Assembly (NCBI GenBank): GCA_016869285.1
Contig: VGEN01000008.1
Span: 1-55,748, forward strand
From: Alphaproteobacteria bacterium
GTDB taxonomy: Bacteria; Pseudomonadota; Alphaproteobacteria; SHVZ01
Direction of reading: 5' to 3'
Length of the DNA stretch: 55,748 bases
A program made the translations under genes and the position numbers. Numbering within the stretch: the first letter of the stretch is position 1; each line of letters begins with the position of its first letter. The notes below the pieces were generated by a model, which searched no databases, was not told the origin of the DNA, and worked only from the letters and a program-made list of their open reading frames with translations. Shown one piece after another: positions 42,801-50,537 of this stretch.

Positions 42801-43559
42801 GAGGGTGGTCGTGATCCAGGCGAGGCTGGAGACGCTGCCTTCCAGGCGGGCCTCAACCTCGGGCGCAGCCGCAATACGCGCCATCAGGTCGGCGGGGCCG
42901 TCGAAGAGCCCGAAGATGACGAAAGGTCCGACCGCCAGCAGCGCCACCAGCTTGACCACCGACTCGAAGGCGATCGCCAGCATCATGCCGCGATGCTGCT
43001 CGGCCGCCTGCACATGGCGGACGCCGAACAGGATGGTGAAGACCGCCATCAGCGCGGCGACGATGAATGAGGTGTCGGCGATCGGCGCCGGCAGCAGGCT
43101 GACGCCGGAGGGAGCCGGGCCGGCGATGGCAATGAAGCTCGACGACACCGCCTGGAGCTGAAGCGCGATGTAGGGGAGCGCGCCGACCGAGGCGATGAGC
43201 GTGGCGCTGACCGCTACGGCACGGCTCTTGCCGTAGCGCGATCCCAGGAAGTCGGCGATCGAGGTGACGTTGTGGCGCTTGGCGATGGTGATGATCTTGC
43301 GCAGCATCGGATAGCCGGCGATCACCACGATCACCGGGCCGACATAGATCAGGATGAAATCCGGACCGGAGGTCGCGGCGCGGCCGACAGCACCGTAGAA
43401 GGTCCAGGAGGTGCAATAGATCGCGAGCGAGAGCCCGTAGACGATCGGCCCGAGCCGGCTCGACGACCAGGCGCGGGCATGCCGGTCGCCGACATAGGCG
43501 ACGGCGAACAGAAGCCCGAGATAGGCCAAGGACAGGCCGAGAACGACGGTTTCCTGCAC
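39804..43559 (-). CDS. Hybrid sensor histidine kinase with sodium/solute symporter domain (CrbS-like)
   Basis: This membrane sensor has 1251 residues. Residues 1 to about 500 are an SSS (SLC5) transporter domain with about 13 helices, including IADFLGSRYGKSRAVAVSA and GLYWRRANRFGVVAGLAGGFAVWLYG. Residues about 525-600 match the STAC linker of this class (DLVARFLGAERAARAF). Two PAS domains follow (about 625-715 and 730-850), then a HisKA domain with phosphoacceptor His889 (AAASHDLLQPLHA), a HATPase with DNGPGIPEDKR and GLGLGLAIVERVA, and a C-terminal receiver with Asp1176 (LLVVDYHLGSG). Sensing may depend on transported solute. The kinase converges on its response regulator gene, with an 11-base overlap. 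Confidence 0.9.
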   Translation of the reverse strand: MQETVVLGLSLAYLGLLFAVAYVGDRHARAWSSSRLGPIVYGLSLAIYCTSWTFYGAVGRAATSGPDFILIYVGPVIVVIAGYPMLRKIITIAKRHNVTSIADFLGSRYGKSRAVAVSATLIASVGALPYIALQLQAVSSSFIAIAGPAPSGVSLLPAPIADTSFIVAALMAVFTILFGVRHVQAAEQHRGMMLAIAFESVVKLVALLAVGPFVIFGLFDGPADLMARIAAAPEVEARLEGSVSSLAWITTTLLAAAAFLCLPRQFHVAVVEHDHPGSLRTARWLFPTYLVLINLFVVPIAAGGLLLLPRIANPDLYVLSLPLSNDEAWLSLLVFIGGLSAATSMVIVACMALSGMVGNELVMPLLLRRRATAQGDLGPLVLLVRRAAVLVIVLAGYAYHKIVAGYLPLASIGMISFCAVANFMPGLILGLYWRRANRFGVVAGLAGGFAVWLYGLLIPSLQQALGEPLATPLASFLPDPLAALDQIGQGFLVGITVNTLLLIGGSLLVPARRRDQEQADAFVLGAEAPQRTLAGDAASRIEELRDLVARFLGAERAARAFADRGLTLPAALGLAERLLSGTIGAASARVIMAAVERRRLISPRAARAMLDEASEAIRYSSEILRNALDHAGLGIAAFDRESRLEIWNERFPALLGLDPDTVTVGAHAASIAEILKRPETSQVLERRGPNASVVEIRLDPLPGGGFVATCHDVTARVRAAEALRDSERRIRVYTDNVPVLIAYIDRNERYRFTNRQYQAALNLTPEEAEGRTIVEVIGEERYRRLKPHIDGVLRGEHQTFEIEFPTNDANIEVAQGTYIPHFDASGAVAGFFLLYQDVTQARAAEAVLRQSKETLELRVAERTAELERSRAEAEAANLGKTRFIAAASHDLLQPLHAARLFTAALADRQPGNDLVTKIDQGLGAVEALLDALLDISKLDAGALKLERRAFALQPLFDSLAAAFAPFAAKSGARLTVSACSASITTDSALLRRILQNFISNALRYGGGEDRPPRVVLGCRRAGKALRIEVWDNGPGIPEDKRDLVFQEFVRLHPAAIDRGEGRGLGLGLAIVERVARMLDHKISLRSIPGRGSVFAVTVPLAAASAALPAALPVAAPLAGLDTGAFVLCIDDEAQVRDAMTTLLGGWGCQVVASPGLEAALAALAGEGRAPDLLVVDYHLGSGPDGLAVIERLRQEWGSEIAAALITADRDPSLRGSACAQQVDLLHKPVKPAALRALLRGRGRGQPLALRA

Positions 43560-43669
43560 CGGCGGGGAATCCTCCCTTGCCGTCTTGCGGTGGGCCCATT
43601 AAGCCCCGCGGGTCCGCCTCTGTCCACGCTCGCGGTCCGCCGGTATGGTGGACGGATGAGGATTCCGAG

Positions 43670-45295
43670 ATGAAGGCCGCAGCGGCGCGGTCGAGCCTTG
43701 GCAGCTTTGACTATGTGATCGTCGGGGCTGGCTCGGCTGGTTGCGTTCTCGCCAATCGCCTGTCCGCCGATCCCGAGGTTTGCGTCGCGCTCCTCGAGGC
43801 CGGGGGGCGTGACCGCTATCTCTGGATCCATGTGCCGGTCGGATATCTCTACACGCAGAACAATCCCGAGACCGATTGGTGCCTCAAGACCGAGGCGGAG
43901 GCTGGACTCAATGGCCGCGCCCTCAACTACCCGCGCGGGCGCGTGCTCGGCGGCTGCTCGGCGATCAACGGCATGATCTACATGCGCGGCCAGGCGCGCG
44001 ACTACGATCAATGGCGCCAGCTCGGCAACGTCGGCTGGGGCTGGGACGACGTGCTTCCCTACTTCAAGCGCTCGCAGCACCAGATGCGCGGCGCCGACGA
44101 TCATCACGGCGTCGGCGGCGAGTGGATCGTCGACGAGATGCGGCTCTCATGGGAGATTCTCGACGCCTTTTGCGATGCGGCTGCCGAGGTGGGAATCCCG
44201 AAGACCACCGACTTCAACCGCGGCGACAACGAGGGTTGCGGCTATTTCCAGGTCAATCAGCGGCGCGGCGCGCGTCTGAGCACGGCACAGGCCTTCCTCA
44301 AGCCGGTGCGCCGGCGCCCCAACCTCAAGGTTTTCACCCATGCCGAGGCCGAGGGTCTTCTGCTCGAGGAAGGCCGCGCCGCAGGCGTCGCGCTCCGCCA
44401 CCGCGGCATCCCGACGCGCATCGAGGCGAGGGGTGAGGTGATCCTTGCCGCCGGCGCCATCAACTCGCCGCAACTTCTGCAGGTCTCCGGTATCGGCCCC
44501 GGTGCGTTGCTTGCGGACCACGGAATCGAGGTCCTGCATGATGCCTCGGGTGTCGGCGAGAATCTGCAGGACCATCTGCAGCTCCGTCTCGCCTTCAAGG
44601 TCAGCAATACGAAGACGCTGAATGAGCGCGCCGGTAGCTTGATCGGGCGCCTCGGCATGGCATTCGAGTACGCCCTGTTCCGACGCGGTCCCCTGACCAT
44701 GGCGCCGAGCCAGCTCGGCGGCTTCGCCAAGAGCGACCCGGCGCTCGAAACCGCCAACCTCGAATACCATGTGCAGCCGCTGAGCCTCGATCGGTTCGGC
44801 GAGCCTTTGCACCCGTTCCCTGCCTTCACGGCATCGGTCTGCAATCTCCGGCCTGATAGCCGCGGGCATGTCCGCATCCGTGACGCCGATGCGCGGGTGC
44901 CGCCGGCGATCCGCCCAAACTACCTCTCGACCGAGAGCGACCGGCGCGTGGCCGTGGACGCGATCCGGCTCACGCGCCGCATCGCCAAGGCGAAGCCGCT
45001 TGCACGCTTCTCGCCCGAGGAGTTCAAGCCCGGCCCGGCGCTCCTGTCCGATGCGGACCTGGCGAAGGCGGCCGGCGATATCGGCACGACGATCTTCCAC
45101 CCGGTCGGCACCTGCCGTATGGGGAGCGATCCCGGCGCCGTCGTCGACGACCGGCTCCGGCTGCGCGGCGTCGGCGGCCTTCGCGTCGTCGATGCCTCGG
45201 TCATGCCGACCATCACCTCAGGCAACACCAACGCACCGACGATGATGATCGCTGAGAAAGCCGCGGACATGATCCGCGCCGACCGGCGGGCCTGA
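43670..45295 (+). CDS. GMC family oxidoreductase
   Basis: This FAD-dependent alcohol/choline dehydrogenase-type enzyme has 541 residues. The dinucleotide-binding motif is FDYVIVGAGSAGCVLANRLS (about 13-32). The GMC signature 1 is PRGRVLGGCSAINGMIYMRG (about 87-106), and signature 2 is GAINSPQLLQVSGIGP. The catalytic His lies in FHPVGTCRMG and the second conserved residue is Asn in SGNTNAPTMM. The ATG at 43670 was chosen over earlier open-frame positions because the FAD motif starts at the usual distance. It probably oxidises a primary alcohol to the aldehyde; quinone or oxygen may be the acceptor. Confidence 0.88.
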   Translation: MKAAAARSSLGSFDYVIVGAGSAGCVLANRLSADPEVCVALLEAGGRDRYLWIHVPVGYLYTQNNPETDWCLKTEAEAGLNGRALNYPRGRVLGGCSAINGMIYMRGQARDYDQWRQLGNVGWGWDDVLPYFKRSQHQMRGADDHHGVGGEWIVDEMRLSWEILDAFCDAAAEVGIPKTTDFNRGDNEGCGYFQVNQRRGARLSTAQAFLKPVRRRPNLKVFTHAEAEGLLLEEGRAAGVALRHRGIPTRIEARGEVILAAGAINSPQLLQVSGIGPGALLADHGIEVLHDASGVGENLQDHLQLRLAFKVSNTKTLNERAGSLIGRLGMAFEYALFRRGPLTMAPSQLGGFAKSDPALETANLEYHVQPLSLDRFGEPLHPFPAFTASVCNLRPDSRGHVRIRDADARVPPAIRPNYLSTESDRRVAVDAIRLTRRIAKAKPLARFSPEEFKPGPALLSDADLAKAAGDIGTTIFHPVGTCRMGSDPGAVVDDRLRLRGVGGLRVVDASVMPTITSGNTNAPTMMIAEKAADMIRADRRA

Positions 45296-45356
45296 GCGCC
45301 CGCGACGTTCTGCCGCTTGATCGCGATTCGCTCCGGCGTTACCCAACTCCGGTCTC

Positions 45357-45923
45357 ATGGACGCCTTTCTCGTGTCCGTCGGAGTCGTGGCTCTCGCCGA
45401 GATTGGTGACAAGACCCAGCTCCTCGCATTCGTGCTCGCTGCGCGCTTCCGCCGTCCCTTGCCGGTGATCGCGGGCATTGCGGTCGCGACGTTGCTCAAT
45501 CATGCCATCGCTGGCTGGCTCGGGATCCTTCTCGCCGGCCTGACCGAGGCGCAGTGGCTGAGATGGATCGTCGGCGGGTCTTTCCTGCTGTTCGCGGCGT
45601 GGACGCTGATCCCTGATCGGCTCGATGAGCGCGACACGCAGGTCACCAAGGCCGGTGCCTTCCTGGCGACGGCGATCGCCTTCTTCCTGGTCGAGATCGG
45701 GGACAAGACGCAGATCGCGACCGTGGCGCTGGCGGCAACCTATCAGTCGCTACTGGCGGCGACGCTCGGCACCAGCCTCGGGCTCCTGCTCGTGAACGCG
45801 CCGTCGGTGCTGCTGGGCGAGCAGGCGGCGAGCTGTCTGCCGACGAACTGGATCAGGCGGGGAGCGGCTATCAGCTTCGCCGGGCTTGGCGTCGCCATTC
45901 TGGCTGGCTGGATCCGCGCGTAG
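45357..45923 (+). CDS. TMEM165/GDT1 family protein (UPF0016), putative Mn/Ca exporter
   Basis: This small membrane protein of 188 residues has six helices and two copies of the family motif: EIGDKTQLLAF (about 15-25) and EIGDKTQIATV. These line the cation path in UPF0016 carriers. Bacterial relatives such as MneA and Mnx export manganese or move Ca/Mn by proton exchange. I looked for a yybP-ykoY manganese riboswitch in the 61 bases upstream; there is not enough room and no match. The gene ends nine bases before the convergent CCA-transferase gene. Confidence 0.88.
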   Translation: MDAFLVSVGVVALAEIGDKTQLLAFVLAARFRRPLPVIAGIAVATLLNHAIAGWLGILLAGLTEAQWLRWIVGGSFLLFAAWTLIPDRLDERDTQVTKAGAFLATAIAFFLVEIGDKTQIATVALAATYQSLLAATLGTSLGLLLVNAPSVLLGEQAASCLPTNWIRRGAAISFAGLGVAILAGWIRA

Positions 45924-45932
45924 GATCGCGGT

Positions 45933-47126
45933 TCAATTCTCGCGCGCCAGCAGGCCGAGGCACGCCTCGCGGTCGAGCGCGAAGTCGGAGGCGATCCAGG
46001 CATCCTCGACCCGTCGGAGGGCGTCGCCAAGCGCGGGGCCGGGAGCGATGCCGAGGCGCTGCGCGTCCTTGCCGCCGACCGGGAGCTTCGGCCGCTGCCA
46101 GCGCTCAGCGTCGGCAATCCAGGCGCGATGTCGCTCATCGCCGGTCTCCGCGAGAGCGAGCCAGGCGTTGTCGCTGATCCTTGCGGCTTCATAGGCATAG
46201 AGCAGGCGTCGCCGCTCGCGCTCGCCCGCATCGGGTGAGAGCGTCAGCGGCGGGCACATCTCGAGGAGACGGCGCGCATCGGCATTCGACAGGCGAAGGC
46301 GGGCGGCGACCTGGTCGGCGTTCTCCGAGAGGAGCGCGCCGAGGCGGCGGAGCGGATCGGGGCTCGGCTCGAACACGACTAGGCGGGCGAGGCGATCGAT
46401 CTCCGTCGCACCGGGCAGCACAACCTCGAGAACGCCCGCCTCCCGCATCAGGCGGACGGCATAGTCTGGCCGCGGCCCGACCAGCAGCCGGAGCAGCTCC
46501 TGGCGGATGCGCTCGCCCGACAGCGTTTCGACGAGCGCCGCGTGGGTCCGGCATGCTGCCAGGGATTCGGCATCCGGCGCACCCTTGCCGAAGCGGGCAT
46601 GGAAGCGGAAGAACCGGAGAATGCGCAGCGCATCCTCCCGGATGCGCTGGCCCGCATCTCCGATGAAGCGGACGACGCCGGCCTCAAGGTCGGCTGCTCC
46701 GCCGAAGTAGTCGTGCAGCCGGCCGTCCGGATCGGCATAGAGCGCGTTGATGGTGAAGTCGCGGCGCGCTGCATCCGCGCGCCAGTCGTCGGTGAAGGCG
46801 ACGCGCGCGTGGCGGCCGAAGGTCTCGACGTCGCGACGAAGCGTCGTCACCTCGAAGGACCGGCGATCGGCGATCACGGTCACAGTGCCGTGATCGATCC
46901 CGGTAGGGCGCGTGTCGAGACCGGCTTCAGCGGCAAGCCGCATCACCGTCTCCGGCAGATCGGGGGTGGCGAGGTCGACGTCCGTCGCCTCGAGCTCGAT
47001 CAGTGCATCGCGGACCGCGCCGCCGGCAAAGCGAACGACAGCGCCGTTGCGAGTCAGCGCGGCCAGGACGCGGCGCGTCTCCGGTGCCGTCATCCAGCCT
47101 GGAAGCGGGGAGAGCCTGTCGCGCAA
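45933..47126 (-). CDS. cca: CCA tRNA nucleotidyltransferase
   Basis: This class II tRNA nucleotidyltransferase/poly(A) polymerase family enzyme has 397 residues. VVRFAGGAVRDALI (about 31-44) is the GGxVRD motif, and ATDVDLATPDLPE carries the catalytic Asp-x-Asp. RRDFTINALYADPDGRLHDYFGG and IREDALRILRFFRFHARFG are the conserved template and body motifs. It adds or repairs the 3' CCA of tRNAs. The TTG at 47126 is preferred because residues before the ATG at 47093 (LSPLPGW then MTAPETRRVLAAL) match the family's N-terminus; the ATG is the alternative. It is the last gene of a minus-strand operon with the NUDIX and DUF1285 genes. Confidence 0.85.
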   Translation of the reverse strand: MRDRLSPLPGWMTAPETRRVLAALTRNGAVVRFAGGAVRDALIELEATDVDLATPDLPETVMRLAAEAGLDTRPTGIDHGTVTVIADRRSFEVTTLRRDVETFGRHARVAFTDDWRADAARRDFTINALYADPDGRLHDYFGGAADLEAGVVRFIGDAGQRIREDALRILRFFRFHARFGKGAPDAESLAACRTHAALVETLSGERIRQELLRLLVGPRPDYAVRLMREAGVLEVVLPGATEIDRLARLVVFEPSPDPLRRLGALLSENADQVAARLRLSNADARRLLEMCPPLTLSPDAGERERRRLLYAYEAARISDNAWLALAETGDERHRAWIADAERWQRPKLPVGGKDAQRLGIAPGPALGDALRRVEDAWIASDFALDREACLGLLAREN

Positions 47127-47134
47127 GCGCCCGC

Positions 47135-47416
47135 CTACTTCGAAGCGCCGGGCACGACGCGTCCGTCCTCGACATGCGGGGGCACATAGGTTGTGCCGGG
47201 CTCGTCGCCGGAGTAGATCGTCGTGGCGACAAGCACGACCGCGGCGATCGCGATTCCGGCCGAACCGAGGACGAACCACGGCACGTCGCCGAGCCGCGGC
47301 GCCTTCTCCGGCTCGCCGGCGGCGAGCGCCTTGCGGCGCTCATTGGCGAACCACAGGAAGTAAACCGTCGCCGGCAGCGCCATCGGCAACAGTACGGTCA
47401 GCAGGATGCGGATCAT
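47135..47416 (-). CDS. DUF6111-like small membrane protein
   Basis: This protein of 93 residues has two membrane helices, ILLTVLLPMALPATVYFLWFA (about 4-24) and WFVLGSAGIAIAAVVLVATTIY (about 47-68). A basic loop NERRKALAAGEPEKAP lies between, and the C-terminal tail reads TYVPPHVEDGRVVPG. This pattern fits DUF6111, a small alphaproteobacterial family usually found between NUDIX and CCA-transferase genes, as here. Its ATG overlaps the NUDIX stop by 4 bases. No function is known. Confidence 0.65.
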   Translation of the reverse strand: MIRILLTVLLPMALPATVYFLWFANERRKALAAGEPEKAPRLGDVPWFVLGSAGIAIAAVVLVATTIYSGDEPGTTYVPPHVEDGRVVPGASK

Positions 47417-48003
47417 GGCTTCAGACGCTCGGCCAGATTGACCAGCATCCCGGCCGTCGCTCCCCAGATGTAATAGCCGCCATAGGGCAGTACATAGAAG
47501 TGCCGGACGACCCCCTGCCATTCTCGGCTGCGCCGTTCGTGGTTCGCGGGATCGGCGACGAAGGAGAGCGGAACCTCGAACACCTCCGCGACCTCGAATC
47601 GATCGGGCGCGAGCTCGAAGGGCGGCGTCACCCAACCGACGATCGGCGTGATCTCGAAGCCGGTCCGCGTCCGATAGCGGCCGAGACGGCCGACCACCTC
47701 GATGTGGCTTCGGGAGAGGCCGATTTCCTCCTCGGTCTCGCGCAGCGCCGCTTCCTCGGGCGAGGGATCGACTTCCTCGATGCGCCCGCCGGGGAAGCTG
47801 ATCTGCCCCGCATGGTGGTGCAGATGCTCGGTGCGGCGCGTCAGCAGCACGGTGGTCCCTTCCGGCCGCGCAACCAGCGGCACCAGGACGGCCGCGGCGC
47901 GCATGCGATCGGCCGGCGCCATGCCGGGATTGAGGTCGTGATCGCCGCGGTCGCGCCCGGCATCCGATAGCCGCAGGCGAATGCCGGAAGGTGTCAGGCT
48001 CAC
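47413..48003 (-). CDS. NUDIX hydrolase, CoA pyrophosphatase type (NudL/UPF0035)
   Basis: This hydrolase has 196 residues. The motif TVLLTRRTEHLHHHAGQISFPGG is the UPF0035 signature of CoA pyrophosphatases, which cleave CoA to 4'-phosphopantetheine and 3',5'-ADP. The NUDIX box follows directly as GGRIEEVDPSPEEAALRETE then EEIGL, with the usual small insertion of this group. The GTG start at 48003 gives a 4-base overlap with the DUF1285 stop; the frame is open a little further upstream. It sits in an operon with DUF1285, the DUF6111-like gene and cca. Confidence 0.87.
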   Translation of the reverse strand: MSLTPSGIRLRLSDAGRDRGDHDLNPGMAPADRMRAAAVLVPLVARPEGTTVLLTRRTEHLHHHAGQISFPGGRIEEVDPSPEEAALRETEEEIGLSRSHIEVVGRLGRYRTRTGFEITPIVGWVTPPFELAPDRFEVAEVFEVPLSFVADPANHERRSREWQGVVRHFYVLPYGGYYIWGATAGMLVNLAERLKP

Positions 48004-48536
48004 GTCTCGACCGATCCCAACGGAAAGAACTCGCCATTGCTCCACACGCCGAACCTGGCCTCTCCGGCAAAGGTCTCTTCTCGGCCAAGCTCAATCAAAT
48101 GATAGAAGACCGGCCGCAAGATGCGCGCTTCGAGGCCGCCTCTGACGCGCACATAGGGCGAAGGCGCACCACTCTCCGGATCGTGATCGACGCGGATCGG
48201 GTGCGCGGGCCCCGCCTCGATTTCATCGTCAAGGTTGGTGCGAAATCGAAGAATTCGGTGGGAACCTTCACCCTCGGCTGTAACTTCGACGGCCGTGAAG
48301 GGAACGTCCTCGACCAGGATTCGCCCGCGTTCGACGGGCGTTACCAGCCAGTATTCGCCGCTCTCTTCGCGCCGGAGGACCGACGCGAACAGCTTGACCA
48401 GCGGTTTGCGACCGATCGGCGAGCCGTGGTAATACCAAGTGCCGTCGCGACCGATCGCGATGCCGAAATCGCCGCAATTGGCGGCGCTCGGATCGAAGCT
48501 CGGGACACGATGGGTTCCGCCCGTCGGGGCCGTCAT
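48000..48536 (-). CDS. DUF1285 family protein
   Basis: This protein has 178 residues. CGDFGIAIGRDGTWYYHGSPIGR (about 21-43) and KPLVKLFASVLRREESGEYWLVTPVERGRI (about 44-73) are the recognisable DUF1285 core, which forms two related beta-rich domains in known structures. The function is unknown. The ATG at 48536 is followed by the family start. It is the first gene of the minus-strand operon and divergent from the moxR gene, with about 40 bases between, so both promoters must be tightly packed. Confidence 0.85.
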   Translation of the reverse strand: MTAPTGGTHRVPSFDPSAANCGDFGIAIGRDGTWYYHGSPIGRKPLVKLFASVLRREESGEYWLVTPVERGRILVEDVPFTAVEVTAEGEGSHRILRFRTNLDDEIEAGPAHPIRVDHDPESGAPSPYVRVRGGLEARILRPVFYHLIELGREETFAGEARFGVWSNGEFFPLGSVET

Positions 48537-48575
48537 GGCAGGATCTTCTCTCCTGAAAAGAGGATACCGGATTCC

Positions 48576-49583
48576 GTGAGCGCTGCCGAGCCGATCCCCG
48601 CCGAAGGTACGGCGCTTGTCGCCGAGATCGAAAACTTGGGTCAGCGACTCGCGCAAGTGCGCGAGCGTATCCACCGCGTCATCTTCGGCCAGGAGGCCGT
48701 GGTCGATCAGTCCCTGGTGACGTTGCTTTCGGGTGGCCATGGGCTGCTCATCGGTGTGCCGGGTCTAGCCAAGACGCGGCTGGTCGAGACGCTGGGCGTC
48801 GTCCTTGGCCTCGACGAGAAACGCGTGCAATGCACGCCCGATCTGATGCCGGCCGACATCATCGGCTCCGAGGTGCTCGAAGAGGGCGAGGGCGGGCGCC
48901 GCGGCTTCCGCTTCATCCAGGGCCCGGTCTTCTCGCAGCTTCTGATGGTGGACGAGATCAATCGTGCAAGCCCGCGCACGCAGTCCGCGCTGCTGCAGGC
49001 GATGCAGGAGAAGCGGGTCTCCGTCGCCGGCCGCTATCATCCGCTGCCGCAGCCCTTCCATGTTCTGGCGACGCAGAACCCGCTGGAGCAGGAGGGAACC
49101 TATCCGCTGCCGGAAGCGCAGCTCGACCGTTTCCTTCTGCAGATCGATGTCGGCTATCCCGATCTCGAGGCGGAGAAGCGGATGCTGCTGGCGACGACCG
49201 GCGCCGACGACGAGAAACCGGCGCAGGCGATGCGTCCCGATGAGCTGATGCACGCACAGCGGCTCGTGCGCCGGATGCCGGTCGGCGACAGCGTCGTCGA
49301 GTCGATTCTCAAGCTCGTCCGTGCCGGCCGTCCGGAGACGAGCGAACTCGACGAGGTCAAGAAGCATGTAGCCTGGGGCCCCGGCCCGCGTGCAAGCCAG
49401 GCCCTGATGCTCGCCTGCCGGGCCCGCGCCGTCCTCGATGGCCGCCTTGCGCCGTCTCTCGACGACGTGGTTGCGCTGGCGCCTCCGGTGCTTAGGCACC
49501 GCATGGCGCTCAATTTCGCGGCCCGCGCCGAGGGCGTGACGATCGACCGCGTGATCGACCGGCTCGCCCAGCCCTTTGCCTGA
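48576..49583 (+). CDS. MoxR family AAA ATPase
   Basis: This AAA+ chaperone has 335 residues. Walker A is LIGVPGLAKTRL (about 59-70), Walker B QLLMVDEINRASPRTQSALLQAMQE, and sensor 1 lies in VLATQNPLEQEGTYPLPEAQLDRF. The C-terminal lid contains AWGPGPRASQALMLACRARA. MoxR proteins act on vWA-domain partners to mature metalloenzymes or remodel complexes. The GTG at 48576 begins the normal N-terminus; the frame is open further back but over the DUF1285 gene. It leads an operon with DUF58 and two large membrane proteins. Confidence 0.9.
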   Translation: MSAAEPIPAEGTALVAEIENLGQRLAQVRERIHRVIFGQEAVVDQSLVTLLSGGHGLLIGVPGLAKTRLVETLGVVLGLDEKRVQCTPDLMPADIIGSEVLEEGEGGRRGFRFIQGPVFSQLLMVDEINRASPRTQSALLQAMQEKRVSVAGRYHPLPQPFHVLATQNPLEQEGTYPLPEAQLDRFLLQIDVGYPDLEAEKRMLLATTGADDEKPAQAMRPDELMHAQRLVRRMPVGDSVVESILKLVRAGRPETSELDEVKKHVAWGPGPRASQALMLACRARAVLDGRLAPSLDDVVALAPPVLRHRMALNFAARAEGVTIDRVIDRLAQPFA

Positions 49584-49664
49584 TTCACGCCGATAGGCGC
49601 GAATCTCACAGACTCGCTGGTTGTGGTCGGGGGGTAGACGGGTCAAACTGCGGTCGGTTCGCAT

Positions 49665-50525
49665 ATGCAGCAACGCGCCGAACAGCTCGCCTCGATCTTG
49701 CCGCCGCTCTTGGTGTCGGCGCAGCGCGTTGCCGCCACGGTGGCCCAGGGCGTCCACGGCCGCCGACGGGTCGGGCAGGGTGAGACTTTCTGGCAGTACC
49801 GCCGTTACCTGCCGGGCGACTCCGCGCGCATGGTGGACTGGCGCCGGTCGGCCAAGAGCGATCAGGTCTTCGTGCGCGAGACCGAATGGGAGGCGGCACA
49901 GACCGTGTGGCTCTGGCGGGACACCTCGGCCTCGATGCGCTGGCGCTCCCGGCGCGACCTGCCCGAGAAGGCGGACCGCGCCGAGATCTTGCTGAGGGCT
50001 CTCGGCCTCCTGCTCGTCGGCGCCGGGGAGCGCATCTCGCTTCTCGGTGAGGGCCTGCCGCCGACCACGGGCCGCACCGCGCTTCTCCGTCTGTCGCATG
50101 GGCTTGAGCGGCCGACCGCGGCGCCCGCCGGCATTCCGTTGTTCGAGCCGCTGCCGAGGCACGCCGAGCTGGTGCTGATCGGCGATCTGCTGGCACCTCT
50201 CGACGAGGTGCAGGCATTGGTCGGCAAGTTCGTCGCCCCCGGCGTCCGTGGCCATCTGCTGCAGATCCTCGACCCCGCCGAGGAGAGCTTGCCCTTCGCC
50301 GGCCGCGTCCGTTTCGAGGGCATGGAGGGCGAGGCGTTGGCGCTGTTGCCGCGCGTCGAATCGCTCCGCGGCGAGTATGTCAATCGCATGTCCGAGCATC
50401 GCGAGGGGCTTGCTCACATCGCGCGCGCCGCCGGCTGGTACTTCTCGACGCACCATACGGATCGCTCGGCCGAGAGCGGCCTCCTGGCGCTCTATGGCGC
50501 GCTCGCGCGCGAGCGGATGAACTGA
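49665..50525 (+). CDS. DUF58 domain-containing protein
   Basis: This protein has 286 residues. VAQGVHGRRRVGQGETFWQYRRYLPGDSARMVDWRRSAKSD (about 26-66) is the DUF58 signature. It continues into LWRDTSASMRW, a vWA-like MIDAS motif Asp-x-Ser-x-Ser. LLVGAGERISLLGEG and LVLIGDLLAPLDEVQALV complete the fold. DUF58 proteins are the usual partners of MoxR ATPases. No membrane segment is visible, so it is likely cytoplasmic. The start ATG has no strong RBS; the conserved region begins soon after, so an earlier start is possible but not needed. Confidence 0.87.
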   Translation: MQQRAEQLASILPPLLVSAQRVAATVAQGVHGRRRVGQGETFWQYRRYLPGDSARMVDWRRSAKSDQVFVRETEWEAAQTVWLWRDTSASMRWRSRRDLPEKADRAEILLRALGLLLVGAGERISLLGEGLPPTTGRTALLRLSHGLERPTAAPAGIPLFEPLPRHAELVLIGDLLAPLDEVQALVGKFVAPGVRGHLLQILDPAEESLPFAGRVRFEGMEGEALALLPRVESLRGEYVNRMSEHREGLAHIARAAGWYFSTHHTDRSAESGLLALYGALARERMN

Positions 50526-50537
50526 GGCGCACGGCTC

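Noticed and set aside
45296..45356. Manganese (yybP-ykoY) riboswitch ahead of the GDT1-type gene
   Set aside because: Only 61 bases are available and no conserved loop sequence is present.
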